Assembly (NCBI GenBank): GCA_905250025.1
Contig: CAJNOJ010000027.1
Location: 124,001-188,000 of the forward strand
DNA from: Adineta ricciae
Lineage: Eukaryota > Rotifera > Eurotatoria > Adinetida > Adinetidae
Length of the DNA stretch: 64,000 bases
Direction of reading: 5' to 3'
A program made the position numbers and the translations under genes. The notes beneath the pieces are model-generated. The model was not told where the DNA came from. It saw nothing but the letters and a program-made list of their open reading frames with translations, and ran no database searches. How positions within the stretch are numbered: the stretch's first letter is position 1; each line of letters opens with the position of its first letter. Positions 1 through 10,547 of this stretch are shown in pieces.

Positions 1-785
1 TCTTACATGCTGTGCAATGACCCTTGATTACTTTTTCTATTTCTACATGTATTACCAGTAGGCGCGGCCTGCTTTATTTTCATTTGAAAAGCGTTCTTAT
101 CAATTTTACACAAATAAAGAAAAAGGCTTTTCTGCTTCATTGTTCATCAGCTAGCTGATTTAGACACAATTAGTATCAGTTTTATGAAAATCTTCAATTG
201 TACTTTATACAGTAGAACATTTCGAAGCATCACGCCCATAGTGCGTTTTCTTTCTCGTATCGAAGGTTATTCAAATCGATTTCAACTAGTTCTGCAACCG
301 ATGAAAAGAAAATCCACTGTGTAATACCTATCTGTCAAGTCGAATAGTCATCAACAACACCCATCTGTTTCAATTTAGTAATCAGATACCTATCGACTTT
401 AATCTATACATATAATTATTTGTCTTTTGGTTATTTATGATTACACTTATTATTCTCATAACATTCACGCCGTTATCTGAATACAGACGAAAAATATGAC
501 TTGTGTGGGCAACCGAGGAAGCAAACAAATTGTATTTGACTGTGTCCCGTGATATGTTGACTAAGGACTAAAGCAAGAAGCAAAAGAAAATAATACCTTT
601 TTCTTTTATTATTGCCTATTGATAATCACCAGAGTCCCACGGTATACCTTTTCTTTCATTCTTGTTGATTATTCAGTTCGACATACACGTTCTCAATTTT
701 GCATAAAATATTTGTTTTACAATGTTTCCTTCTCATAAGCAGCACTGTTTCTTCCGTATTTTTCACATTTTCAAGATCCTCATCG
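1..785. other. Non-coding stretch, copy 1
   Basis: No convincing coding sequence. By analogy with copy 2 this should be the region downstream of an ACADM gene lying left of the window. It aligns with 15215-15995 with many substitutions, as expected for unconstrained DNA. Confidence 0.6.
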
Positions 786-2100
786 ATGGAGGCAGACCAA
801 CAAGACTCAGCAAGACCATCATTGCATCTCGATACTCTTCAACTACCGAATTCTCATGAGATTGAAATTAGCGACCGACAACGAAGATCTTCCGTGAGTA
901 TTGACCTCAAATCTATATTAACGCATTCTGCTTACGCACTTCTCTTGTAAGAATACCAAACGCTTCGGTTCCTTGTCTTACCGATTGAAGACAAAAGAAA
1001 AATCAAGTTACTATCATGGATGATGATGATAACGTATAAGCGTCCTACTCATGTACCGTCTTTTTCATATTTTGCGTACAGAATGCAAAAAAAAAGAAAA
1101 AGAAATCGAAAGAGAGAAAAAAGAGCACCCTAGGCAGATATCACAGAGCGTATTTTCGTTCGAGCGCGACGATGAAGTGTACATAGGCAATATACTTCCA
1201 AAGATATGTAACTTTCGCGCTACTCCTTTGGTTCTCAGTTCTGAAATACACGTCTGAAAAAAATTGCACGAATCATCAACCTAAAGCACGTACTTTTCTC
1301 TTTCTGCGGTTCTCTTCTGATTTCTCGACCGATTGTCCTTCGCGAATGGCGCACATTTGCATATACATTGATTTTTTCCCGCGTCATTTCTTCGTGAGAC
1401 TAGAGGATTGTTTTTTTCCATCGTTAACTGCTAGTATACCGAGATAAGATATTTTGTAATCGATCACAAAGGGTAATCCAACTAGTTAGAAAGCAGAACT
1501 CGTCATTTAATTGAGACATCGATCTATTGTTGATATTGAAGCACTGTAGATTTCTAACAGAAAGGGACAAAACATAAGCAGGTGACATGAGTGCTAATTG
1601 ATTGTATAGATGATATTTATTGACAACGATACGCTTCATTAATAGATTCATAGCGAAATACAAAAAGAAATATGTCTTCAGACGATCCACATGGTATTGA
1701 AACGGCAGGTGTAAGTTTGTTTATTATCATTTTGAATCGATGTTGATTACTGATTCTTGCACAGAAACTCAACTTTTTTTCTCTTTACTAGCCTGCTCTG
1801 TTCGATCGAGACCGTGAAGGATCGGAGTCCGAACGACAGACTTGGAATATCAAACAGCATATACCTTCAGCTATGCGTGCTCCCGACCGATCAGTACGTA
1901 TATCTTTCGAATATGGGACTTTTTATATCGAGATATTTTCTTTAGAGACCACCGAACTTTCTACTGGATGTTCGATTTTATTCAATGAAGAAGACAGCTA
2001 TGACTTTGATGTGCTTATTGGTAAGAAACCGACTGAAGTTAAAACAGAACAGTCTAAAGACAGACACGTATGTCACGATCTTGCTATTAGCAGTCATTGA
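786..2100 (+). CDS. Unresolved multi-exon coding locus upstream of the small membrane protein gene (copy 1)
   Basis: Not recognised. An open stretch begins at ATG 786 and ends at a good donor (GTGAGT, 894). A second conserved open stretch containing ATG 1669 reaches a GTGTAAGT donor, then continues from an acceptor at about 1793 through an acidic segment to a stop at 2100. A long intron (about 894-1650) would join the first two in frame, with an acceptor just before the second stretch. Copy 2 keeps both frames, but the first exon has accumulated amino-acid changes, so coding status is moderate. It may be a separate gene or the 5' part of the gene at 2259; exon boundaries are not settled. Confidence 0.35.
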
Positions 2101-2258
2101 CGTCGTTTCAATACTAACCTTGCATATGATGCAATTGAATAGCGACAAAATAATAATTATGATATTATCAGTAGTCATAAAGAAAGGAATATGTCTTTCT
2201 ATTTCCAGAGCAGAAGAAAAAGAAGAAGAAGATTTGATAATTCTCGTCTATTTCCTAG

Positions 2259-2897
2259 ATGATCATCATGAGTAACAGTGTTCAACTCAAACATGTACTC
2301 AAACAAGGTTCTTCACATCCCTTCTATGGCACTCAAGTTTCATTAGGAATTATTTCGGTATTGATGTGCACCTCAATAGGTAAGCGGCATTTGTTTTTCT
2401 GGTTTCGCTTCTCTCTCTCTTTCTCTATGTTTTCGAGTTTTGAACAGTTCGATCTCGTTAAATCAGTCGTAATCATATCCTACCTTCCCTTGACGGTTTC
2501 TAGGCTGTATCCAATTGTATACATTTCTCTTTACTTGGCATGATCATCTCCTATTGCCATCCAGTTTTACGGCAAATTTGACACGTTATGATCAACTTCT
2601 TATCGTACTTCCAGCTATTTTAACAATTCTACTGTTCTTATTTGATGCAACATTTCTTGCGATTATGTTTCAGTTTTAATAGACGAAAAGAAAAAAACAC
2701 GAATCCAAATAAAGAACTTTTAGTTAAACATTCTTGTTTTGATGTCTTATGTTTTAGGTGTGGTTCTCATGTATGTCATGCGAGTCGATTTCAATGATCA
2801 ATACAAACATCCTAAACTTGATTATATAGACAATTGTGTCATATGTCTGCTCTTCATTCTGGGCATCTTTAACATCTTTATTACTGCATGCAGCTAG
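2259..2897 (+). CDS. Small multi-pass membrane protein (copy 1)
   Basis: No family recognised. The first exon (2259-2379) has two in-frame Met codons and ends at a GTAAGC donor. The next exon starts after TTTCTAG and joins in phase. Hydrophobic segments follow in order: one across the splice (SLGIISVLMCTSIG onward), one at about 2605-2670 (LLIVLPAILTILLFLF), and a third in a downstream open stretch (CVICLLFILGIFNIF) ending at TAG 2895-2897. The link between the second and third segments is unclear: the second exon meets a TAA near 2677 and I found no splice that keeps phase, so the last segment may be a separate exon or non-coding. The 371-bp identity tract shared with copy 2 covers this part. 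Confidence 0.5.
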
Positions 2898-3419
2898 TGC
2901 AGTTCGTTTACGTCTCCCAAATGCATAATGTAGAATCTTAGGGTGTCTTTCGTTCTTCTTCTTCTTCTTGCTCTACTGTTTGTTCTCTTTTTCATTTTTT
3001 ATGATTTATGTGTAGACAAATCAAGATATACACATATCAACAAATTTGTATTAAAACTTTCAAGTCAGAAAGCAAAGCATCCTTCCTAATCACATATTTG
3101 CCGTGAGCATTCAAATAGACTCACTGTGTGTACAAAGCGAACTTCGCTGTATTGTATAGCTTGACCCGTGTTGATAGCGACATCTTTTAACACGTTCGAT
3201 TGTGATTGGTGCATGTTATTCTATCGAATGAAATCTAAGGTCTTGTCATTCGTATGCCTTTGTACTCATGCGTTGAATTTATCTAATACATTTAATTCCA
3301 GAATAGCTAATATATTTGCTTGAAATCTGCAAAGTTTCATATGGTAGAGGTATTTATTTCGAAAGTAAAACAAACTAAATTGGGTTATTTTTGAAATTTT
3401 CATTCAGACAGATTCGAAC
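2898..3419. other. Intergenic, upstream of SMARCB1 copy 1
   Basis: AT-rich, with a CTT run near 2955-2970 that is shorter in copy 2. No open exon with splice sites seen. It presumably holds the membrane-protein 3' UTR and the SMARCB1 promoter; an acceptor-like TTTTCATTCAG lies just before the start codon. Confidence 0.5.
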
Positions 3420-4970
3420 ATGGCATCAGCCAAAAAATCAACAGCAGCACCTAATCCACTATTAAAGACATATGGTGAACGGCCTGCTCCGTTTCAATTT
3501 CCTGATAGTCAGGAGAAAATGTATATTGGATCTGAAGTACGTTCTATTTGATTTGTTTATTGAAAAATTTCATCGTATTTTTAGGTCGGTAATTATCTAC
3601 GGTTATTCCGCGGAACACTGTACAAGAAGTATCCATCGCTATGGCGTCGAATGATAACATTAGAAGAGCGTAAATGGCTAATTGAATTAGGTTGTTCAGA
3701 ATCATCATTACCAACAAACTTAACGTTATTACGCGCAAATGAAGTTGATGAGATTTTAAATGGTGACGACGAAAAATACCGTGCTCTAACTTTAAATAGT
3801 GAATCGTCGTCAGCACGAGCGTAGGAATCTCACTCTGTTTGTGTATGGTAAAAAGAATTGTTTTGTTTTAGTGATAAATCGAAACGTTCAACATGGTTAC
3901 CAACATTCCCAACCAATTCGCATCATCTCGATGCTGTGCCTGCTGCAACACCTATCAATCGAAATCGAACATCAACAAAAAAGAAAATATTTCCTTTATG
4001 GTACGCACTCGCCTTTCCCTCGTTCTGTTTGTCTACATGGCAAATGTTCTAGTTTTGATTATACAGACACAGCTTCTGCTTTGGAAAATTCTCAACAATC
4101 AGAAGATCTTGTCCCTATTCGACTTGACATGGAAATCGAAGGGCAAAAGTTACGCGATACATTTACATGGAATAAGAACGGTGAGACAAACTGAAATACA
4201 CTTCATTCGAATACTCTGCTTTGTTTTCTTTAGAACAATTGATCACGCCAGAATTGTTTGCGGAGATCCTTTGCGATGATTTAGATCTGAATACAGTGGC
4301 GTTTGTACCTGCCATAGCACAAGCTATTCGTCAACAACTTGAATCGCACCATAATGACTTTCTCGAAGATAATAGCGACCAAAGGATTACAATTAAAGTA
4401 GGATGACTTCGACGTTAGTTTGACATCACTTTTATTCTTTCCGTGTAGTTGAATATCCATGTGGGAAATGTCAGTTTAGTTGATCAATTCGAATGGGATA
4501 TGTCGGATAAACACAATAGTCCTGAAGAATTCGCTCGTGTATTAGCATCCGAATTAGGTAATTGAAAAACTGAAAGCACTTTTCGAGGAAAATATTTCTG
4601 CATGTATCCAGGACTTGGCGGTGAATTCGTTACTGCAATAGCTTACAGTATTCGCGGTCAACTTAGTTGGCATCACAAAACTTTCTCCTATAGGTAAGTT
4701 ACATTGATTGAACGATGGATAATATCGAAAGTTCTTATCTAGTGAAACGCCAATGCCAACTGTTGATGTTGCTACGCGAACAAATCATGATGCTGAGCAA
4801 TATTGTCCATTTCTGGAAACGCTTACGGATGCGGAAATGGATAAGAAGATTCGTGACCAAGATCGGAACACAAGGTATAGATCTAATTGGCTGAATAATC
4901 AACAAATGAATCGTGCTTGTCTTTGTTTAGACGTATTCGTCGTTTGGCAAATACTGGTTCAGCTTGGTAG
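3420..4970 (+). CDS. SMARCB1: SMARCB1/SNF5/INI1, SWI/SNF core subunit (copy 1)
   Basis: Core subunit of the SWI/SNF (BAF) chromatin-remodelling complex, nuclear. Nine exons can be placed: 3420-3536, 3585-3820, 3872-4000, 4053-4180, 4234-4397, 4449-4557, 4612-4693, 4743-4874 and 4931-4970, giving about 378 residues, close to the 385 of human SMARCB1. The N-terminal winged-helix region is followed by a conserved linker ([17 protein letters not shown]). The two SNF5 repeats then carry hallmark stretches: [26 protein letters not shown] and [12 protein letters not shown] in repeat 1, and [19 protein letters not shown] and [13 protein letters not shown] in repeat 2. The C-terminal coiled region ends in [10 protein letters not shown], matching the conserved SMARCB1 C-terminus. 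All introns are 48-56 bp. No disabling change. Confidence 0.97.
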
Positions 4971-5032
4971 ACCTAATTGTATCTTACACTTTCTTGTTGT
5001 TATTAGTTTGTCTTCGTCAAAATTTCTTTGTG

Positions 5033-5038
5033 AATAAA
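5033..5038 (+). terminator. Polyadenylation signal AATAAA, SMARCB1 copy 1
   Basis: First AATAAA after the SMARCB1 stop (62 nt downstream), conserved in copy 2 at 20259-20264. Confidence 0.55.
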
Positions 5039-5864
5039 AACTTAATAAACATATAGCGATCAATACGCAGCTCTGGATATAATCTACAGGTTATCAGTCG
5101 AAATATAGTGATGGTCCAACGTGCTTTTGTCATTAGAAATTAGAATTATTCGAGAGTAGATAACAGTATGGTTCGCCGCAAACTCAAAGTTATACTGAAG
5201 TGAAATCTATGATGTGACGATTAATCTGCATACATATTACACTCATAAGTCAAGTTGACAAAATACTTTGATATAGATACAAAACAGCCGATTGTATTGA
5301 GTCATTATTATTTATTCGCGAATATAATTGGCGAAAATACGATAATATATTTAACTATAATTCAATCTGTTATTAGTAATCAAATATTCGAATATAAACT
5401 AAACAATGTCTCAGCAAAAGTCCGAGGCAATAACGAAGATATGCTTGATAATGTATCATTTTGTTATTATTCTTTTCGTCTGTCATACAAATCATCAGCA
5501 TTGATTAGCCGATTTTTCCTATACGTCATCAGTATCTCTTTCCAAAACGATATCGTCTTCGTCTTCTGTTTGATTTGACTGACTGTCTATTAATAGATAA
5601 AACTGATTGACAAATTCCTTTTCCCTTCTCTTCCTTTTCGCCCCATTGTCTTTGTATTGGTTCAGATTTTAATCCAATCATTATCAAGGAAATATTTGTA
5701 ATCTGATGACTAATAAATCATCAACTGTAGCTTGCATATGTGCTTATTTTGTCGTTTTCTGCTAAAACTTGTTTTGTCTATCACCACGAACCTGTAGTGT
5801 AATCATTCGATCGTTCATATCGAGCGCGTCTTGTTTTTGTATATTGGAAAATCCAACGTCATAG
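5039..5864. other. Intergenic, SMARCB1 to CLASP (copy 1)
   Basis: AT-rich and without supported genes. An open frame at 5255-5578 shortens and changes in copy 2, so I do not call it. The segment presumably contains the CLASP promoter. Confidence 0.5.
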
Positions 5865-7690
5865 ATGGCAGAGAATAAAACTCTCGGCGATTTTTATCAG
5901 AGTGTTACGTCAAAAGAGCCAAGCGTACGGTTAGAGTGTTTTTCAGCACTGGAAAATTTATTATCAGACAGTGAAACATCAGTTGACTGCGATGATCTAC
6001 CTGGTTTTATAAATGGTTTAATTAAATGGATCGAAGGCAGTAATTTCCGAGTAGGAGTTCCTTTTTTTTCTTACATATTGGTTTAATGAAAGCTCGAGAT
6101 TCTATTTAGATTGCAACTAATGGTTTGCGAACGTTAGAATTACTTCTCGATCGATTAGGTTCGGATGAGTTCGGACACTATGTTGAACAAGGTATAACAC
6201 CATCTTCCTTTTTTTCGATTGGTATCCGAAAAAATGATGATACGTGTTACATTTAGTTACATCTGCAACAGTCGATCGTTTGGGCGATGCTAAAGATCAA
6301 GTAAACTCAACTATGTCAAAAGTCAATTATCGTAACACTAGCTTGATTTAGGTTCGAGAAGCTGCATCTAATCTTCTTATCAAATTAATGACCACTTATA
6401 CTCCTCAGGTATTCGTTCTTTTAATATCAGTGAAGATACTATTCGATTCTTTGTAGCGTATATGGGATTTAATACAACCATTAGCATTTGATAGTAAACA
6501 ATTTCGTATCAAAGAAGAAAGTCAACGCGTATTAATACGATCATTAGAAGAGTACGTATTTGAGCTAAGCTGACTTACTGCTTGATAGTAGAACTGGAAG
6601 GAAGGAGGAAAAGAAGAAGAAGATCTTATCGTTCCTATCGACCTTTTTTTCTTACCCGAAAGTGATTTGTTATTGTAACAATCGACTGCGGTTTTATTCG
6701 ACATAAAGCAATCATTTCGATGATAAACAAACATATGTTTGTATGCTCTATAATTGAGCATATACAATCAACTATTTGAGTCTCTCTTCTTCATGTTTTT
6801 TTCTCATTCTCATAGACACGTTTTGTATATGTCTGCGTCCTTCTGTCATCATTAATATAAAAAAAGGATAATATAAGAACAAAGTGAAAGAAATGTAAGG
6901 ACAACTGTTGAACGGTCAGCAACTCTATGAAGTATCAAACATTATAAGAGAACGAAAGAAGCGTAGATAGAAGAAGAGAGAGAGAAAGAAAATATACTAT
7001 TGTGACTATCTAATTGACTGCGTTGAAATATACTGTTCGTCAGTTCTTCTATCACATTCAACGCGTGGTAACCTTCTGAGTAGGAAAGGCTAGAACTTAT
7101 TGCATTAATGATTAATCAAAGATGACAACGATGAAACGAACTTCGATCTTCGAGTAAGTTCATTACAAAATGATTTTTTTGTTATTGTCATCGTGTCCCT
7201 GAACGTTCGCCTTGAATGTAAAAGCTAATTTAATAACGACGAAAGAAATTGATCTTTTCATACTAATAAGTCATTGAAACCTTGCCGTAATGTCTTCATT
7301 ACAGTTTCTTTTTGAAAACTAAGTATACTTTTATGACGACATACCTTGACTCTTGTTCGTTCAAGCACGAATGTGTAACTTCATTGATGTGTCTGTGCAC
7401 AGAATGTTGGACAGCGTACTGTGTGTGTATGCTATACAAACAGATAGAGATATAATGATTGTTAGAGTGCATTACGCAAGATGTAAATGACATATTTCTC
7501 TCGCTAACGATAGCCATCGCCTTTTCTTCTGTCTATTTAATCCAACTGCGTAGTATTATCGTAGTGGATTTCGATCATTTCTTTGTCTTGTCGTCTGTTG
7601 TGAGTTTCTTTCGACTGAGTTAATTTCCCTGGTCAATAGACAAGAAAGGATCAGAAATTATCCGAGTGCTATCAATATTCTTTAATTGAT

Positions 7691-7725
7691 ATGAAACGTA
7701 CCTCGCCCACGCAGATCATTAATAA
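7691..7725 (+). other. Candidate alternative first coding exon of CLASP (a), copy 1
   Basis: A 35-bp exon inside the large intron between the fourth-fifth part of TOG1 (ends near 6552) and the exon at 7815. It starts with ATG, encodes MKRTSPTQIINK and ends at GTAAGTG. Its phase matches the acceptor at 7815, giving MKRTSPTQIINK joined to FGASTIQL. Copy 2 (22909-22943) differs by one synonymous change (CGT to CGC). Confidence 0.5.
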
Positions 7726-8456
7726 GTAAGTGAATTGTAAATCACTTCGATTTCTCGCTTTGTTTGATTTGCATGGAAATCATGAGAAAATGTTGAACCT
7801 ATTTGTTTTTCAAGATTCGGTGCATCGACAATACAATTGAGTAAACTCGTTCCACTGATTTCAAAACTAATATCCGATTCGAATGGTGCTGTAAGTATAT
7901 CTCTGATCAAATTAACCTTACGGATTGTGTTCGATCGTTTTTTCATTAGGTTCGTCAGCAAGCGGTAGATACTCTTGTCGAAATTTATCGTCATGTTGGA
8001 GAGAAAGTTCGTAGTGATATTGCTAAACGAGATATTCCTGAAGCGAAGTAAAATACGAATCTCTGTTCGTCTTGTTAACTTACTTGACGCTCTGATCTGT
8101 GTGTAGATTGAAACAATTGTACGAAAAATTTGATGATGTTATTGCCAGCGGTCGAATGATTGCTAAAGCGTCGGATGCAACTGATGATGGTAAGTTACAC
8201 CTTGTCTTCGACCGAATTTTTGACTCTTAATCAAACTGAAAGATCAGACTTGTATTAACTCAGATATCGAAAGTGTAACGATAGAAATCACGATAAGATG
8301 AGAGCGAGAGATAGACGAAAAAAAGTGCGAAACGAGGGAGGCATACATTGAATATGTAGATACATAGGTGGATATATATGTATATGTACAAGTGACAGTG
8401 TACGTTAGTATTGTACTTGAACTTTTCGAAGTTAGGTATTTGCCTGAGCTGAAGCA

Positions 8457-8604
8457 ATGGATTCGTCTTTATTTGAACGGTTTTTCGATTCGACATCGAC
8501 TCATTTTCAGTTGCCGACGTTGAATGAAGAAGAAAATGATGAAGTCTATCCGTTGCTTCATATTGAATTCTATCGGTTAAATAAAACACGACAATTATTA
8601 ATAG
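8457..8604 (+). other. Candidate alternative first or cassette exon of CLASP (b), copy 1
   Basis: 148-bp open exon beginning MDSSLFERFF and ending KTRQLLI at a GTATAT donor, lying in the intron after TOG1. It joins in phase 1 to the exon starting CACGACCG (ARPKPTTTR). An in-frame TGA lies just upstream of the ATG. An acceptor-like AG two bases before the ATG would also allow use as an in-frame cassette. Copy 2 (23677-23824) differs in five codons, four of them synonymous, which is a coding signature. Confidence 0.6.
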
Positions 8605-9757
8605 GTATATAAGAAAACTTCGTTTCATATGTAAAGTTGTCTTATTTATTCTCACTTTTTTCCTTTATCAAATTCTAATCGATTCGTTGAACCTCGAAAT
8701 TGATTTCTCTTTCGTCCATTCTTTTCATACACATGTACATCCATCAGCGCTTCATTTTTTCTTTTCTTTCTTCTTCTTCTTTTCAATTCCATCTAAGGTA
8801 TCAATGATCGTTTATATGCACATGTGTAATTTGTATTGATATTCAAATTCAATCAATAGTCAAAAAAGAGAACGAGAGTGAAGTAGAATGAACATGCCCA
8901 TAGTAGAAATGTTTTTAACGAGTAAACCTCGTAAGATCACTGAACTTGTTGTGATAGTTTCTTATTTGCAAAATTTTTCGTTTCAGCACGACCGAAGCCA
9001 ACAACAACTCGATCTCGTTTGAATTCAGATAGTAGTACAACATCGACGCGTTCACGGCCAAGTGGTGGTGTACCAGCTCGATCAGCTGCACCTGTCTCTG
9101 CAGGTAATTACACGGCAAACATTCCTTTTCAGCTTTGATCGTATAAGACATATGAGCAAATGTAGTTTCATCTCCTAATAACCCTCGTGCGCGTTCATCG
9201 TCGAGTATTTCTCGTCCATATGCATCGACATTATTCACAACAGGAGGTATTATTATTATCATCATCTTTCTTTTGTTCTGCGGTGTCGTCTCTCCATGCT
9301 GTTGTTCTATCTATACTAGTCATCTTACAACACGCGTTTTTGTTATTGTTTGCTTCAGTCATGTGTACAGTTATTGCATGATGATGTAAGATAGTGATCA
9401 GACAAAGAATAGAAGATTATCCTAAAAATATTGAATGGTTTGATTAAAAAAAACAGAAAGCGAAAAATGCATTTCTTTGTTTTTAGCTGTGGCAAGCGGT
9501 GCTGTCGATGAAGCAATCTTCGAAGAGGCATTCAAGTCATCCCCTGCAATCTCTGTAAGAATGATAACTTTGACCTATTGTAATCTAAGATGTGAAAACA
9601 TTTACTTATATGTCAAATATCCCATCTGGCAAAAATATCGAGATTATCTCATCAAGTCCATTGAATCCTGAAGATATTTTTTTTTAATTTCAGCTGTCAT
9701 CGGGCAAAGATGTCGAAAATCAATTATCAACTATTCGAGATACACTCGCCGACACGA

Positions 9758-9758
9758 N
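9758..9758. other. Ambiguous base at the copy 1 breakpoint
   Basis: A single 'n' sits at the exact position where copy 1 stops matching copy 2. It interrupts a CLASP exon; downstream sequence bears no relation to CLASP. This looks like an assembly join or a one-base gap rather than a natural polymorphism, though a real rearrangement breakpoint is possible. Confidence 0.9.
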
Positions 9759-10547
9759 TGTTCGCATTTCCGAAATAATTATCACTGTACGCTTGTCTAT
9801 TATAGTCATTTGAGATGAACGTTACGATCAAATTATTCTTAGTCATTCTCTAATCGAACTACTTGATAAAAATAGAACTTTATAAGATAATTTCCCTTCT
9901 TACGTGCGAATGTTTTCTCTCTCATTTAAAAGCATATCGATGTATAATGTGGCAAAAGCTTTTAAGCATGTTCATTCAGTCTGTGAATAGATATGGAAAA
10001 TAACTGAAGCATTACTTAACATGTTCAATGATATGGAGTTCGAGAGAATAGTCATCGCTGAAGTTCGACAATGAATTTTAAGTGCATCCATCTGTTCTCA
10101 TCAGGTTCCAATGGCTAACACATGCTTGAACAGTGAAATGCTTTTAAAGGAGCTTTTTCTCCAAAAACAAAACCGCTCGTTGTCTGTTTGAACAGAATTT
10201 CCTGGATGGCATGTCACCTTATTCTTTGTAGTTGATTATCTGCACAGACTTGCAAGTATTTATACAATAATTAATCGGTGTTTTCATTGTAAAGCTTCTT
10301 AGTGACTGTAACATATGGAAAACGAGACATTTTTTAGTATTTAGTTTTGTTCTTGTTGATAATCACATATATCAAAAAGAAGAAGAAAAAAGACGAGGAA
10401 AATTCGGTAATAGAAAAACAAATAGAACACGTCTTTTTTTTTCTCTACTAGTTTTGTTGAAAGATTAAACTAATAAAAGGAAAAACACAACAGTGAAACT
10501 TTCTTTTTTCATCCTAATCGTGTCGTTTGGAATGTTTTTTCGGTTTT
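9759..10547. other. Intergenic, breakpoint to TOMM70 3' end
   Basis: Unrelated to CLASP or to copy 2. It contains no supported gene. It probably holds the TOMM70 3' UTR and the downstream neighbour sequence of whichever haplotype this part belongs to. Confidence 0.5.

Larger units (their letters stand above)
1..9757 (+). repeat. Direct-order segment, copy 1 (left edge cut by window)
   Basis: This block aligns collinearly with 15215-24976 through intergenic DNA, introns and exons, with scattered substitutions and small indels. By eye about 7 of the first 110 aligned bases differ. It carries a membrane-protein locus, SMARCB1 and the 5' part of CLASP. The right edge is the ambiguous base at 9758. 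The left edge is unknown because homology already exists at base 1, which corresponds to a point 40 bp after the ACADM stop in copy 2. The divergence fits alleles or homeologues better than a fresh tandem duplication. Confidence 0.95.
5865..9757 (+). pseudogene. CLASP 5' part, truncated at the 'n' (copy 1)
   Basis: 5' half of a CLIP-associating protein gene; the full gene is at 21083-30444. It starts with ATG 5865 and encodes TOG1 (for example LIKWIEGSNFRV, FGASTIQLSKLVPLISKL and TLVEIYRHVGEKVRSDIAKR), then a Ser/Arg/Thr-rich linker. It breaks at 9757, a few residues after SSGKDVENQLSTIRDTLADT, at the entry to TOG2. No stop or frameshift is seen up to that point, so the truncation is the only lesion. 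Relative to copy 2 it lacks six codons after the first three residues. It is called a pseudogene only because of the truncation, which may be an assembly effect. Confidence 0.85.

Noticed and set aside
1051..1257. Lys/Glu-rich plus-strand frame in copy 1
   Set aside because: In copy 2 a change in the A-run shifts the upstream reading frame, so the frame is not conserved.
5255..5578. 107-codon frame between SMARCB1 and CLASP
   Set aside because: In copy 2 it is shortened and starts differently; many amino-acid changes.
8260..8655. 131-codon minus-strand frame opposite the candidate CLASP exon
   Set aside because: The conserved codons with synonymous changes are on the plus strand; the antisense frame is a shadow.
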